DNA of 64,000 bases from positions 12,908,517 to 12,972,516 of the forward strand of contig OX030957.1 in the NCBI GenBank assembly GCA_943735955.1, read 5' to 3'. This stretch comes from Piscicola geometra (lineage: Eukaryota > Annelida > Clitellata > Hirudinida > Piscicolidae). The notes under the pieces were generated by a model that saw nothing but the letters and a program-made list of their open reading frames with translations, did not search any database and was not told the origin of the DNA. Shown here piece after piece: positions 27,105 through 40,941 of the stretch (position 1 is the first letter of the stretch; the number at the start of each line of letters is the position of its first letter). The translations under genes were made by a program, and so were the position numbers.

Positions 27105-30100
27105 ATGGTATAAGTAATAAAAAAATTAGAACATCTATATTTTCTGTTATTTTATGTACATTAATTGACTCTTCATAATAAAGAAACAAAATATTCATAA
27201 AATACATGAAATCTTTTGACTTTACTGAAACTATTATTTTATCTCATTTTTTTCTTTTCAGCCCAAAAAGAAGTCCAGGTTCATAAGCAAGCGAAACTGC
27301 ACCACATTCAAACTCATTCCTGGAGGCTCTGGCCAACAGGTTGAAACCTTTTGTGGGTGTGTGTATGTATGTCTGTATGTATATCTGTATGTGTGTCTCT
27401 TTGTGTGTGTGTATGTGTGAACCACTCATGTTTTTCGACCTATATGATCAATAGTATAGATTCTATACTATCAGCATATTAAACCCATTTCTCAGGACGC
27501 GGCAAAGAAGAAAGAGGAGCAGATCGCTTGTGGAATCTTTTTTGAGGACGACTACGACTACTTGCAACACTTGAAAACACGCACCGACAACACAAACACA
27601 CACGACTTCTTCAGTCTTCCTGCAACACACCCTCCTGCTGATGCTGCTGCTGGTGGTGATGATGATCTCACTCAACAGAACCACGTACTTTTCTTGTTAC
27701 CTTGTTCTCCTAAGCATTTTCATTTTTTTCTATTTTTAAGTAAATTTTTCTTATTTTTTGTGTTTTTAAGGAAATAAGAAGGGAGGTCTTTCGTCCCATG
27801 CCATCTCACCAACTGCAACAACAAACACATCATCAAGGTTTGCTCTACTACTACTACAACCACTACTACTACTACTACTCAGGGCCCGCGCTAGGCCAAA
27901 ATTTTGTAGGGCCAATTTTTTTACAAGTCCCATGTATAAGGCGCACTTTTTATTTTCAAACTCACCCTCAATAAGCTCCTAGTCGGCTTCAAATCAATAA
28001 AACCCAAGAGTGTCTTCTTCGCTTTATAATTATTAGAGACCGATCGAAATAGATATTTTTATTCCGGCGAAACCGAAATTATACCGAAATTAAAATCCCA
28101 TTTTCGGCCCAAACCGAAATTAAGCCGAAATTGAATATCAATTTTCGGCCGAAACCGAAATTAAACCGAAATTGTAATCATATTTTCGGCCGAAACCGAA
28201 ATTTTTTCAAACTTTTATTAAAAATGAAAAAATAGTATTTAATGATGACAATGCCAGTTTAATAAGTAAATCCAAACAAGCGTACATTCTAAGCCAAAAA
28301 ATAAAAGTTTTTCAACAAAATTTTTTTGTTGTTGTTGACAGGCTTGGTTTGGTCAGACTGACATTTTGTAAAAAAAACTTCCAAATAGGATTCAACGACA
28401 TTCTCACAATTTTTTTTTAATTAATCGAAGCAAAATCTTCTCGTTCGTTCGACTTATATATAGTGTTTTTCAAAGAATGGATATCTAGAATTCCACATGC
28501 TTGTATATGTTATTCGAACAATTAGTCTTATGTCACCCATAAATCAATTAACCATGATATCTAATAGATATCTAATAGAGATGAGAACCGAACCCAAACT
28601 TAATAATTCGAGTTCGATTGAGGATATACAGATACTTACTTTTGACAATAACATTTTTTAAACAAATGTTTAAAAAAATAGAATTTGCTTTAAAAAAATT
28701 TGTTAAATATCATTGAACGTATCCCAATTTACTTAAATTTCAAATACATGATTGTTGTTCCATATGCTTTTGTGTTATTCGAATAATTAGTCTGATGACA
28801 CCCATAAATAAATCAACCACCATAACTAATAGATATCTAATAGAGAATCGAATCCGAACTTAATAGTTCGATTGAGGAGACAGATATATTAGATAAACTA
28901 CATAAATAAATAAAAATTTTGGTTTTTCGGTAAATATGAGATCCATTTCGGCCGAAACCGAAATTGAGCCGAAATTACAAAATTATTTTCGGCCGAAACC
29001 GAAAAATTTCCGAAATTGTAAAATTATATTCGGCCCAAACCGAAAAATGACCGAAACTAAAAAAATGGGCAATTTCGGCGCCGAAACCGAACCGAATTTC
29101 GGTCGGTCTCTAATAATTATTCTAATTTCTTTTTTTATTTTTATAAGATAATTAAGAAAACATTAAATTTATTTATTACAAGTTAACACGGATTATAGCT
29201 ATAATTTATAGCGAATCTTTCAGACAAATATAAATTAAATGTTAAAAAAACTCGCTTATGCATATTCAAACTGATATAATTGTTAATTCATTGTTCTGCG
29301 TTGTTTCTTATTCGCCCAAAGTTTGTAAATACATTCAAAGTCCATTTCTTTAACTTCTTTACCTTCAAATTGAAGGCTTCAATAGAGATAATAACTTTTT
29401 ATATTTATACTCTTTCTTAAGTCAGATTAGATTAAGTTTTGTCTGCTGAATCCTTTTTCACACTCTACAGTTGATTCTGGCGATAGTAACAATAGTTTGG
29501 CAGCTTCCACTGATGCTGGATAAGAATTAAAGTTTTTAATGGCCAAATTAGTTGTAGATTTTATGTCAGTGACTGACTTATTACCAGAGCTATGGCTGAC
29601 TCGAGTGAAGTTGGCGAAGCTGAGTAGTTCAGGTTGCGAGCTCTCGATACCCACAGCCTCTAGGTACTTAGATACTCTTTCTATGTCTGAGTGTATTTCG
29701 GAAACAGAAATACTTTAGATAAAAAAAATTGTTCATTGCTGTTAATACAGACCCATCCTCGTTGTCTGAAAACCTACTATTGAGGCTTTTTATCATGCGT
29801 TCAACAAACTTTCCGCATACAGACTCAGCTTCAGTTCTCTGTTTCACACTGTCTCGAATAGTGTGACCTTCATAATCAAAAATACACAGACAAAATTCAT
29901 CAGGCTTTGGAATTTCAGGTATAAGCTTTAAAAACTTCTGCATCATGGGGCCTGACTTAGTTTTTAACATGTTCTCTAAAGTTTGAATAGTTGCTGTTAA
30001 AAGGGGTGCAATCTCAGAATAAAACAACTCCCTCTTTTGGTACATTTTTGACAATATAGAAATAGGCTTGAGCACATCACACAAAAAGTGAGCAATTTAC

Positions 30101-31024
30101 AAAAACTTGAAGGTTGTTATTGGTTTATAAAGAGTCAGGAAAATCTTTAAGTTTTTATTAAAGACTTAAAGATTTTCCTGACTTTTCTTCTAAAGTCAAT
30201 CCTTAGACCGGCTAGTGTTGTGATACCCTGTTCTATGCAATGAGCATTTAAAGCAGGAACCCCAGAACTAGCGATATTCTGCTTAGCAGCAAAGTATACA
30301 CCTTTGAGTGCTGCAGTTATCGCTGCTTCATTCTTGCCAAAAGCCACTTCACAGGTAGAAACCATGAACACTGATTGCTTGCTGGCGCCGACAGCATTAG
30401 TGTGATCTAGGATTATAAAAAAGTGAACGCAGGTAATCATCATTTAAAAATACTTATAATGAGGAAATAATTGAGCTCAATTATGCAATTTTATTAACAG
30501 TTACCTTTAGAACTCGGATGTCTCAACACTGAGTTTTTATTAATATTACTGCATCAAAAAGGAAGAGTTTTTATTTTGCACCTTCATACATAGATCACAG
30601 TAAATTACATTTTTCATATTGTCAAAGCGGGACCAATTGTTATTAATTTTCCATGCTTGTTGCAATGCTCTGTTTTTTTTCTTTTTGGCTTGCCTCTTTT
30701 CTATCCTGAGAACCACTTGAGGAAGACATTTGACAGATTTCTTAGTAATAGCTTTTTTAATATCTTTTTATTTTCATGCGACTTTAATGACCTTACGGTA
30801 TTACAAAGTATGCTATACAACACAAGTATTGTATATATTGACAGAAGCGTATATAGATTGATATAGTCTACACGCGAATGACCGGATTAAAACACGAGGC
30901 TATTTTTAGGAAAAATTCTTTGGGGCCAATCAGGATTCTTTCGAGCCAAATTTGAAAAAGTGGGGCCATTGGCCGGTGGCCCTCGACAGCGCGAGCCCTG
31001 TTACTACTACTACTGCTACTACTT

Positions 31025-31062
<38 letters not shown>

Positions 31063-31063
31063 G

Positions 31064-31113
<50 letters not shown>

Positions 31114-34100
31114 GCCTCTCAGAACTGGATGCAGACATATTGGAGGCACTGGAGGGAGGTGAGTGTGAGGAGGAGATCGAAGACGACTTCATCGAAATGG
31201 CTAACCAGTGAGTGATTTTTATATAAATTCTTTATTTAATTTTCTATTTTTTCAAAATGTAATTTTTTTTCACCCTTTACGATTTATTTCACTATATATT
31301 TTTACTTATAGTTGAAAATTTGTTGTTGTTGAAGTATTGAAGGAGAAGAGGAAGAGGATGATGAAGAAGTTAGTCATACCCATCTTCATGAAGAAGCTGA
31401 TGATGAAGAGAGGGATGGTGATGATGATGATGAGGATGATGGAGATGATGATAATCGTGGTGCTGGTGGTGATGATGATGATGGGCATGAAGCTCATAAA
31501 GAAAAAAAGAGGAATAATAAAATGAGTGAAGAAGATTTCAAAAAGGTAATAAAATTTTCATATTAATTTATTCATATTTAAAAAAAACTATCATTTAGAA
31601 TTAACAAAATTAGCAAATCGATCATCATCACCGTCATCATCATCATCAGTTCTACGAAAAGTTCCAAAATGACGATCTTGTCGATGACCTTGACGACATG
31701 GTGAGCCCTTTGGCAGGCGCTTTCGATTTTTTAAATTAATATTTCTCGTGCATTAATTGATTGTAATTAATATATTATTAATCTTAATAAATATAATTCC
31801 ATATTAGTTCTTATTGGCATTCATTCATCTCGTGGGATGATGATAGCGCTCTGATGTGTTGTTTGACGGCAGCTTCTAGAGTGGCTCAGCAGACCGATCC
31901 TGGATCGACAGTCTCTGCTGCAGCGGCTGCAGGTGAAGTCGGATGGAGGATCGAGAGCCTGATTCTGCTGCCTCATTTTTATTCTTTGCCTTCGGGATTC
32001 CAGATGTTGCCTGCGTTCTTCCTCGCCCTTTTTAATGCCTTTGTGGACAGTCTGGCGCCAGCCCCTCCGGTCATCGGCTAGCTCTTCCCATCTGCCAGGG
32101 ACGATACCCGTAAGTTAGAGATCGCGTTTGCATACGTCTTTGAAGCGTAGTTGCGGGCGACCAACTGGACGTTGTCCTGTAGCCAGCTCGCCATAGAGGA
32201 TGTCCTTGGGTATGCGACCTTCTTCCATTCGACGCACGTGACCCAGCCAGCGTAGACGTCTTTGGCATAGAAGGAGGTGTATGCTGAGTGAGTTGGCTTG
32301 ATTGAGTACGGCTGTTATTGGTGACTTTGTCTTGCCATGTTATGCCAAGGATGCGTCGGAGACAGTGAAGATGAAAGCTTTCGAGACGATCTTCTTGCCT
32401 GGCATAGGTGGTCCACGTTTCGCTGCCATACAACAGAGTGCTGAGAACGCATGCCTGGTACACTTTGAGCTTGGTGTTTCGTGTCAGTTGGTTGTTGGTC
32501 CATACACGTTTCCTCAATCTGGCCATGACGCTGGCTGCTTTGGCGAGCCTCTTGTCAATCTCGATGTTGAGGGATAGGCTGCTAGTAATGACGGAACCCA
32601 CGTATGTGAACTTGTCAGTGGCCTCCAGCACTTTTGTCGATTGTGATTGAGGGTGGAACAGGAATGTCTTGACCCATGATGTTGGTTTTTTTATACTGAT
32701 AGTCAGACCGAATTCCCTGCAAGCCTGAGCAAAGCGATTCATCAGCTGCTGAAGGTGTTCCTCCGTCTGTGACACCAGGGCCGCATCATCAGCGAACAGC
32801 ATGTCTCTGATGAGGACAGTGCGAATTTTTGTCTGCTCTTAGGCGTGCCATGTTCAGCAGTTTCCCGTCACTTCTGGTGTGTAAATGGAAACATTCGGCA
32901 GATTCTTTAAATGCAAAGTTCAACAGCATCGAGAAGAAGATAACGAATAATGTAGTCGCTAGCACACAACCCTGTTTGACCCCACTCTTGATAATGAAGG
33001 GTTCTGAGGTCTCCCCATCGTAGCTGACCACACCTTGCGTGTTTTCGCGATAAGAAGTTGTAATGTTGAGCAGCCGAGGTGGACAGCCGATCTTCTTGAG
33101 TGGCCGAAATAGGCCGTTCCTGCTTACAAGGTCGAATGCCTTAGTTAGGTCGATAAAGGCGATATACAACGGCATCCGCTGCTCTCTGCACTTTTCCTGG
33201 AGCTGACGCACGGAGAAGATCATGTCGACTGTGGATCTTCTTGATCTGAGGCCGCATTGCGATTCAGGATACACACGACTTGCTAGGACTTGGAGACGGT
33301 TGAGGACAACGCGTGCGAAAGCTTTACCCACGACGTTAAGCAGTGAGATGCCCCTGTAGTTGTTGCGGTCGCTGCGGTCGCCCTTGTTCTCATACAGGGT
33401 GACAATCTTGGCATTGCGCCTGTCCTCTCCAACATAGGCAAAGGAGCTTGTGAAATGGTTCTAGTAGAGACGGTTTACCGCATTTGATTATTTCTGGTGG
33501 ATGCCATCGTCTCTTGGTGCTTTTTCACTCTTTGAGGCATCAATAGCTTTGCTGAGTTCGTCCATGGTCGGCTCGACATCCAGCTCTTCAAAGACTGGCA
33601 AGTCTTCAATAGCGTCCAGTGCTATCTGAGTCACAGAGTTTTCTTTGGAATGAAGTTCCAGATAGTGTTCGACCCACCTTTCCATTTGCTTGTCTTTGAT
33701 GGTCTCTCCTGGTTTGGACTTTAAGGGTGCAGTCTTCTTTGCTGACTTGCCTGTTGCTTTTTTGATGCCTTCATACATGCTCCTTACGTTGCCAGCGTCT
33801 GACGCTTATTGAATGTTATTCGCCAGTTGAAGCCAATAGTCATTTGCGCAGCGTCGAGCCGTCTGCTGGGCTTTTCTTCGGGCAGCTTTCAACTCTTCGA
33901 AGGTGGACTGACTCGGGTCGCGTTTGTATTCGATCAATGCCTTTCTCTTGGCGTCAATAACAGGCTCAAGATCTGCCGCATTCGCTTCGAACCAATCGGT
34001 GTTCTTGTGTTCCTTTTTACCATACGTGAGTAAAGCAGTTCTGAAGATGGTATTCCGGAGCGAGTTCTATCTGACTTCCGCATTAGGCTCTTGGTCGCAG

Positions 34101-35660
34101 TGTTGCAGCTCCCTCAGCCGATATATGAACTCCTGGTTCTTGGCCTGATGGGTGGTCTGATAGGTGTTGATTTTCGGCTGGCATTTTTTCTTGGAGAAGT
34201 GGAGCCTCTTGGGGCGCAATTTTATCTTTGACGCGATCAGAGAGTGGTCTGTATCGCAATCGGCACTATGGTAAGCTCTGGTGCTGCGAACGTTGTTCAA
34301 CGAGTTTTGCCTGGTGATGATCAAGTTCAGTTGATGCCAGTGATTTGATCTTGGATGTCTCCAGGACACCTTGTGACAGGCTTTGTTCTGGAAGTACGTG
34401 TTTCTTACGCACAGGTTGTGGTAACAACAGAATTCGAGTAGTCTCTGGCCGTTTTCGTACATTTTCCCGATGCCATGGTGACCCAGCGCATCTGGCCATG
34501 AGTTGTGGTCAAAACCAACACAGGCGTTAAATTCTCCTAGAAGGTAGAGGTGTTCGGAAGCAGGAACTGTGGCAACAACGCTGTTTAGTTGTTCGTAGAA
34601 TTGATCTTTAGTCTCGGCGCTGGCTTGCATGGTCGGTGCATAGATGCACAGAAGATTAGCAAAGCCAGATGCTGTGAGAAGGCGTAGAGTGAGGATTCTC
34701 TCTGTGCCGCGGGAAGGAGGTTCGGACATGCAAAGCAGGGTGTTCTTGATGGCGAAGCCGACTCCGTGTTCCCTGGTCTTCTCTTCTTCTTTTCTCTGCC
34801 AAAAGAACGTGTAGTGTTCCTCCCTCAAGGATCCAGACTCTGGAAGACGCGTTTCCTGTAGGGCTGCAACGTCGACGTTTAATCTGTGCAGCTCATGATC
34901 AATGACTGCAGTCTTGCGAAGGTCTTCAATCTCACGAAGGACATCACTCAGTCCAGTGCGCATAGTACTTACGTTCCAGCTTGCAATACGGAGAGCTGGA
35001 ATCTCCATCTTTTTATATATTTAGTTGTTGTTTGGTGCGTGAAGATAACGGCCTGCTTGTTGAGCTGTGCTCTAAGCTCCAGGCACCCACTGAAGCAGGC
35101 AAGCCGTGACGGGTAACACCTTATTGACCGTGGGCTGCCCGGCTTAGGACGGGCGGTAGTTACCATGGGACTGCGAGGGTCCCTCCCACCATTGAAGACA
35201 ACCCGTGGCGTCCAGCTCTACGCCAATTGAGCAGGGACTTATAACTTTGGAACCATATTAGTTCTACCATTGTATTATTCATAATCTATTTCGATTTATA
35301 AGGATCATGCTGACGACGATGCAGTGATGAAAACCATGGATTTGCTTGCCCTCAGCTCCAAGAAAAACGTGTAAGTAAAGATGGTGGTGATAATGATGGA
35401 ATAAAAAATAGTTTATTATTGTTTTTTTAACTTTTTCGCATTTTTGCTCAGAACAACCGTCACAATTACTCAAACACATACACAAGCACGCACACACACA
35501 CGCACTTCAAAGGCGCTTCAAAGAAGAAGAGGAAAAAGTGGTGATGAGGAGGAGTGGAGTGGGGATGATTGAGGGGAAGGAGGAGAAGGAGGTGGTAACC
35601 ATGGAGATGATTGACAGGGACGCCACCATAGAACGAGTATCAGGTTCCAAAATAGATTGA
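27105..35660 (+). CDS. LTV1: LTV1-like 40S ribosomal subunit assembly factor (C-terminal part not found)
   Basis: Exons with agreeing phases: 27105-27107 (ATG; 27058-27060 is an alternative), 27262-27339, 27496-27684, 27771-27837, 31123-31207, 31335-31545, 31650-31700, and two weaker ones, 35303-35370 and 35513-35660 (TGA). LTV1 landmarks: P-K-K-K-S-R-F-I-S-K-R-N; C-G-I-F-F-E-D-D-Y-D-Y-L-Q-H-L-K; L-D-A-D-I-L-E-A-L; E-D-D-F-I; a long Asp/Glu-rich exon; F-Y-E-K-F. LTV1 helps build and release cytoplasmic pre-40S particles. The model gives 299 residues, whereas the human protein is about 475. The basic C-terminal third and the tyrosine-rich motif before it are absent, so the gene is truncated or has unseen exons. 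The two large introns hold hAT and LINE insertions. Confidence 0.8.
28034..29112. mobile_element. Nested non-autonomous hAT element with perfect 8-bp TSD
   Basis: Both termini read TAGAGACCGA(T/C)CGAAAT in inverted orientation. The 8-bp direct repeat ATAATTAT flanks it at 28026-28033 and 29113-29120. The subterminal regions (28060-28210 and 28940-29100) are packed with repeats of the word GGCCGAAACCGAAATT. It has no coding capacity and sits inside the larger hAT element. Confidence 0.88.
29427..30443 (-). pseudogene. Broken hAT-family transposase
   Basis: Minus-strand fragments at 30443-30147, 30084-29668 and 29654-29427, in different frames or separated by stops. The last carries the hAT C-terminal dimerisation signature (A-A-K-L-L-L-L-S-P-E-S-T-V-E-C-E-K-G-F-S). 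The middle one has M-C-D-V-L-K-P-I-S and S-V-C-G-K-F-V-E-R. The fragments resemble the ZNF862-like group of domesticated and transposon hAT proteins. Not functional as it stands. Confidence 0.75.
31001..31113. repeat. (TAC)n/(CTA)n trinucleotide tract
   Basis: A near-pure tract that continues the one at 27847-27879; the hAT element split a single microsatellite in two. It ends at the acceptor of LTV1 exon 31123-31207. Confidence 0.9.
32071..33778 (-). pseudogene. LINE reverse transcriptase domain, frameshifted
   Basis: Fragments 33778-33488, 33331-32789 and 32802-32071. The second holds A-F-I-D-L-T-K-A-F-D and S-G-V-K-Q-G-C-V-L-A; the third holds the F-A-D-D-A-A-L active site and S-T-L-L-Y-G-S-E-T-W. 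A one-base frameshift near 32835 separates the thumb-side frame from the palm, and stops interrupt the link to the endonuclease. It is an inactive copy. Confidence 0.85.
34067..35008 (-). pseudogene. LINE apurinic endonuclease domain
   Basis: 313-codon frame with the exonuclease-endonuclease-phosphatase hallmarks: I-A-S-W-N-V near residue 8, A-L-Q-E-T-R near 50, L-G-E-F-N-A (usually G-D-F-N-A; the Asp is replaced by Glu) and D-C-D-T-D-H-S-L-I near the end. It nicks target DNA for target-primed reverse transcription. The Asp-to-Glu change and downstream stops argue against activity. Confidence 0.85.
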
Positions 35661-36304
35661 TGTATAATTTTATCAATACCAGATTGTTCAGACACCCATA
35701 ATGTTCAGACACCATCATTTTTCGGAAAAATAATTGTTTTTTGGGTCTTTAGTTTTGGACATGAATTGTAAAAATAAATTGATGTATAATTGTATTTAGG
35801 AAATTCCAAGAATTTTGCATTTTCTCAGTAATGCTTCGTCATTATCATATTCTAAAGGTTTCTCCAAGAAATCTAAACACCAGCCGAAGACTGTTTCCTT
35901 ACAGTTTGATAATGTGACTTATTCTATTAATTAATTTAATATTTTAAATTGGTTTAAAAAATACTTTTTTTGATTTTTAATAATACAATTAAATTTCCAA
36001 TTTCTTCTTTATTAGCTCTGAAGTCATTTTATTTTTTTATAAATAAATCTAAAAAATAAATAAAAACAATAAATTTACAGAAAAAGAATAAAAAAGTAAA
36101 AGAATCGGTCAGATGACAGTGCGATGTTACGTCATTATAATCCTTCTATATTCACTTATCATTTCTATCATCGTAGTATATGATATATTGTATATCATAC
36201 AAGTTCTCTCTAATTTTTAAAGCGATTTACATATAATATTCTTATTGCCTCAAGGCCTGATGCTTTGAAACTGAAAGTGAAACAGAATATTCCCCAAGGC
36301 TAAT
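35661..36304. other. AT-rich DNA after LTV1
   Basis: No exon recognised. It contains no clear continuation of LTV1. Confidence 0.5.
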
Positions 36305-37110
36305 TTAATTAATGGAACAATGTGCATATATTTTGCCGTCGAAACGTTCAGTCAGGCAATTTGCGTAAAGCCTGATAAACAGGCCCTTCACATAATGACA
36401 AACACACTTAGTCAAAACGCCTCTTGAGCAGCAAAAGCAGGCAAGGAGGGCTGAAGGGAGCGAGTAGTGACATGTCGTCTTAGTGGTTGTTGTCGGTGTC
36501 AATATTTGTGACTTGTACCTGTTGGTGTGGATGAGCTCCTCTCTCTCTTTCCTGCTGCTCTTGCAGTCCAAGAAGTGGTCTGGGTTGGTATCCACTTCAC
36601 CACACAGCTCACAGGTGGCGTCTTCTTTCAGGATGTTTCTGCGGTAAAACGCTGTGGCTGGACAGTGGCCGCTGCGTAGCTGGGCCAGAAGTGTCTCTGC
36701 TCGCCTACCGGTGCCGTCTTCCCTTCTCAGTGGGGCACCGTAGATTCGTTTTCGTCTGGGATCCAACAGCTCAGGAAGTTTCATACTTCTTTTGAGGATG
36801 CTCATGATTGCCGACCACGTGACAGACTGTGGTTGCTCGCATTGGCTTGCGGTGAGTGCGGCTTTGTCTGCCGCCTCGTTGCCTTGGACACCAGTGTGTT
36901 CAGGGATCCACTGTACTGTCACATTGCCGCTTCGGCTGCCTTTGTTCTCTTGAGCTTTACATCGTCGAATCTTGCTGAGTTTTTTCGGCTTTCGACACTT
37001 CCTTTACTTTCGATGAAGATGGTCGCTCTGTCAGCCTGGTGCTCCACGATGGCTCGGTGTTCAGCTGGCAGACAAAAAGAAAAGTTTAACTTTTTGTTTT
37101 TTCCAAACAT
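36305..37110 (-). pseudogene. Second LINE: RNase H domain and C-terminal zinc-knuckle-like region
   Basis: Minus-strand frames 37110-36919 and 36922-36305 are offset by a frameshift. The first has A-E-H-R-A-I-V-E-H and I-F-I-E-S, matching the middle of a LINE RNase H domain. The second opens W-I-P-E-H-T-G-V-Q-G-N-E-A-A-D-K-A-A, the RNase H C-terminal motif, then C-E-L-C-G ... H-F-L-D-C. This organisation is typical of I/Jockey-group LINEs that carry RNase H. The RT part is missing, so this is a 3' remnant. Confidence 0.8.
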
Positions 37111-37676
37111 TGATTTGTAGGGAGTTTGATTGATGCCCGTATGATGAGATGAGTTTTTCTGAAACTATTCAAGTTCAATAGTCCAATCATCGGTATGATT
37201 ATCAGTATCATTATCAGTAGGATTATCATTATCATTTATCCAGGCTACCAGAATATTTTTGATATCCCTCTAGGATCTTTCAACAGAACCCTGTCTTTGT
37301 GGGTGTCAGGGTTTACTATTACTGTGATTAGAAGCACTATACTCTGTGTCTTATCACTTGGTAGAATTTATGGAGTCCCTAAAACAATATCAAGTAGCCG
37401 GTGGGTGACTTCAGCTGCTCTATTTGAAGTTAGCCGTCTGAAGACAACAAACTTTTTATAATGGAACTGATAAACCACTCTAGTTTCCCTTGTTGGGAAG
37501 ACTGCGTATCTATCAAGTCCACTTGCCCTCTAGAACTGAACTCTTGAAAGGATATGCTTCACAACTACTCCATTAGTTTTCAGGCGTGCTTGCTTATTTC
37601 GGCAGACTAGGCAGTATGATTTGAAAAGTGTGAAACTATTTTAGTAATCCCTTGCTGGTGAGCCCCTGAACGAAAA

Positions 37677-37976
37677 CTACCCCACCTTGGCGTTGAAATC
37701 TCCCTTGTAGTCGGCGTGGAATTGGTGCACAAAGCCTGTACTTACTACAGGAGACGTTTGAGAGTTTTTGTCCATGAAGCTCATAGATCCTCTTGATGGG
37801 GTTTCGTTTTTGTGGAAGTGGATGGCCTTGCACTTGGCAATAATGAATTCGACTCTCCCTGTTATAATTTCCTCACTCCCCTTTGCAGATCCTTCCATTA
37901 CCCCAGCAATTCCTACTTCCACTTGGCCACAAACGTCAGATGGCTGTTCCGGGCTTAAATCATTTTCATCGACCAT
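37677..37976 (-). pseudogene. Possible LINE endonuclease scrap (G-D-F-N-A-K-V-G)
   Basis: A minus-strand open stretch whose end (37677-37700) reads G-D-F-N-A-K-V-G, the signature of the endonuclease domain of many non-LTR elements. The rest shows no recognisable motif, so the fragment is short or rearranged. Confidence 0.4.
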
Positions 37977-38338
37977 TTCCAGTTCACTTCACACCATCAT
38001 CTGGAATTTGTCAATTAAATTTATTTATAAAACGTTTTTTAAATTCAAGAGCGTTCTAGAATGCACAAATACATTTTTCAGGATTCTGGTTGTTGAAATC
38101 TTCAGAGTATTCAGTCTCTGAAGCATCACTAATGTTACCATCAGTTTCATTCAGTGGAAAAAATTTCTTTATCGAAATTTTCTTTCCAGACCATCATCTC
38201 TCGGAACATTAAAGGTTAATAAAAGGCTAAAGATTTGAATGTTTCAGTCAAACTCTCAAATCAAAAGTCGACACATTTTCAAGTCCTTTGAGTCTTGCCT
38301 GCTCTTGCTGGTGCATTGACCAAGTGGATCAGTCGTTA

Positions 38339-38390
38339 TACAAAGTGCCTTGTTTTTCAGGCGCTACACGAATTGCCTGATTACGCGTTT
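38339..38390 (+). repeat. Inverted copy of the second LINE's 3' segment
   Basis: CTTGTTTTTCAGGCGCTACA... on the plus strand resembles the minus-strand segment at about 36345-36392, just below the RNase H frame. The two form an imperfect inverted repeat about 2 kb apart. Confidence 0.45.
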
Positions 38391-38399
38391 TGACTCATT

Positions 38400-40941
<2,542 letters not shown>

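Larger units (their letters stand above)
27880..31000 (-). mobile_element. hAT DNA transposon with degenerate transposase, inserted in LTV1 intron
   Basis: The ends are inverted copies (CAGGGCCCGCGCT at 27880-27892; complement of CAGGGCTCGCGCT at 30988-31000). They are flanked by 8-bp CTACTACT/TTACTACT inside a (TAC)n tract, as expected for hAT target duplications. The transposase remains are on the minus strand (29427-30443). A second hAT element is nested at 28034-29112. Confidence 0.82.
31812..35252 (-). mobile_element. Non-LTR retrotransposon (APE endonuclease + RT) with 13-bp TSD
   Basis: A minus-strand LINE bounded by a perfect 13-bp repeat CCATATTAGTTCT at 31799-31811 and 35253-35265. 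The endonuclease frame lies at 35008-34067 and RT pieces at 33778-32071. The 3' end (low coordinates) carries a short ATGA-like tail, not poly-A. It is nearly full length, of the endonuclease-RT type often annotated 'craniofacial development protein 2-like' in invertebrates, and lies in an LTV1 intron in antisense orientation. Confidence 0.88.

Noticed and set aside
30868..31215. Poly-Ser, poly-Thr and poly-Tyr frames
   Set aside because: Translations of the (TAC)n tract; only the LTV1 exon 31123-31207 is coding.
35440..35520. Frame reading N-Y-S-N-T-Y after a CAG acceptor, reminiscent of a conserved LTV1 motif
   Set aside because: It runs through a CA microsatellite into a quick stop; the alternative exon from 35513 keeps the phase and a longer frame.
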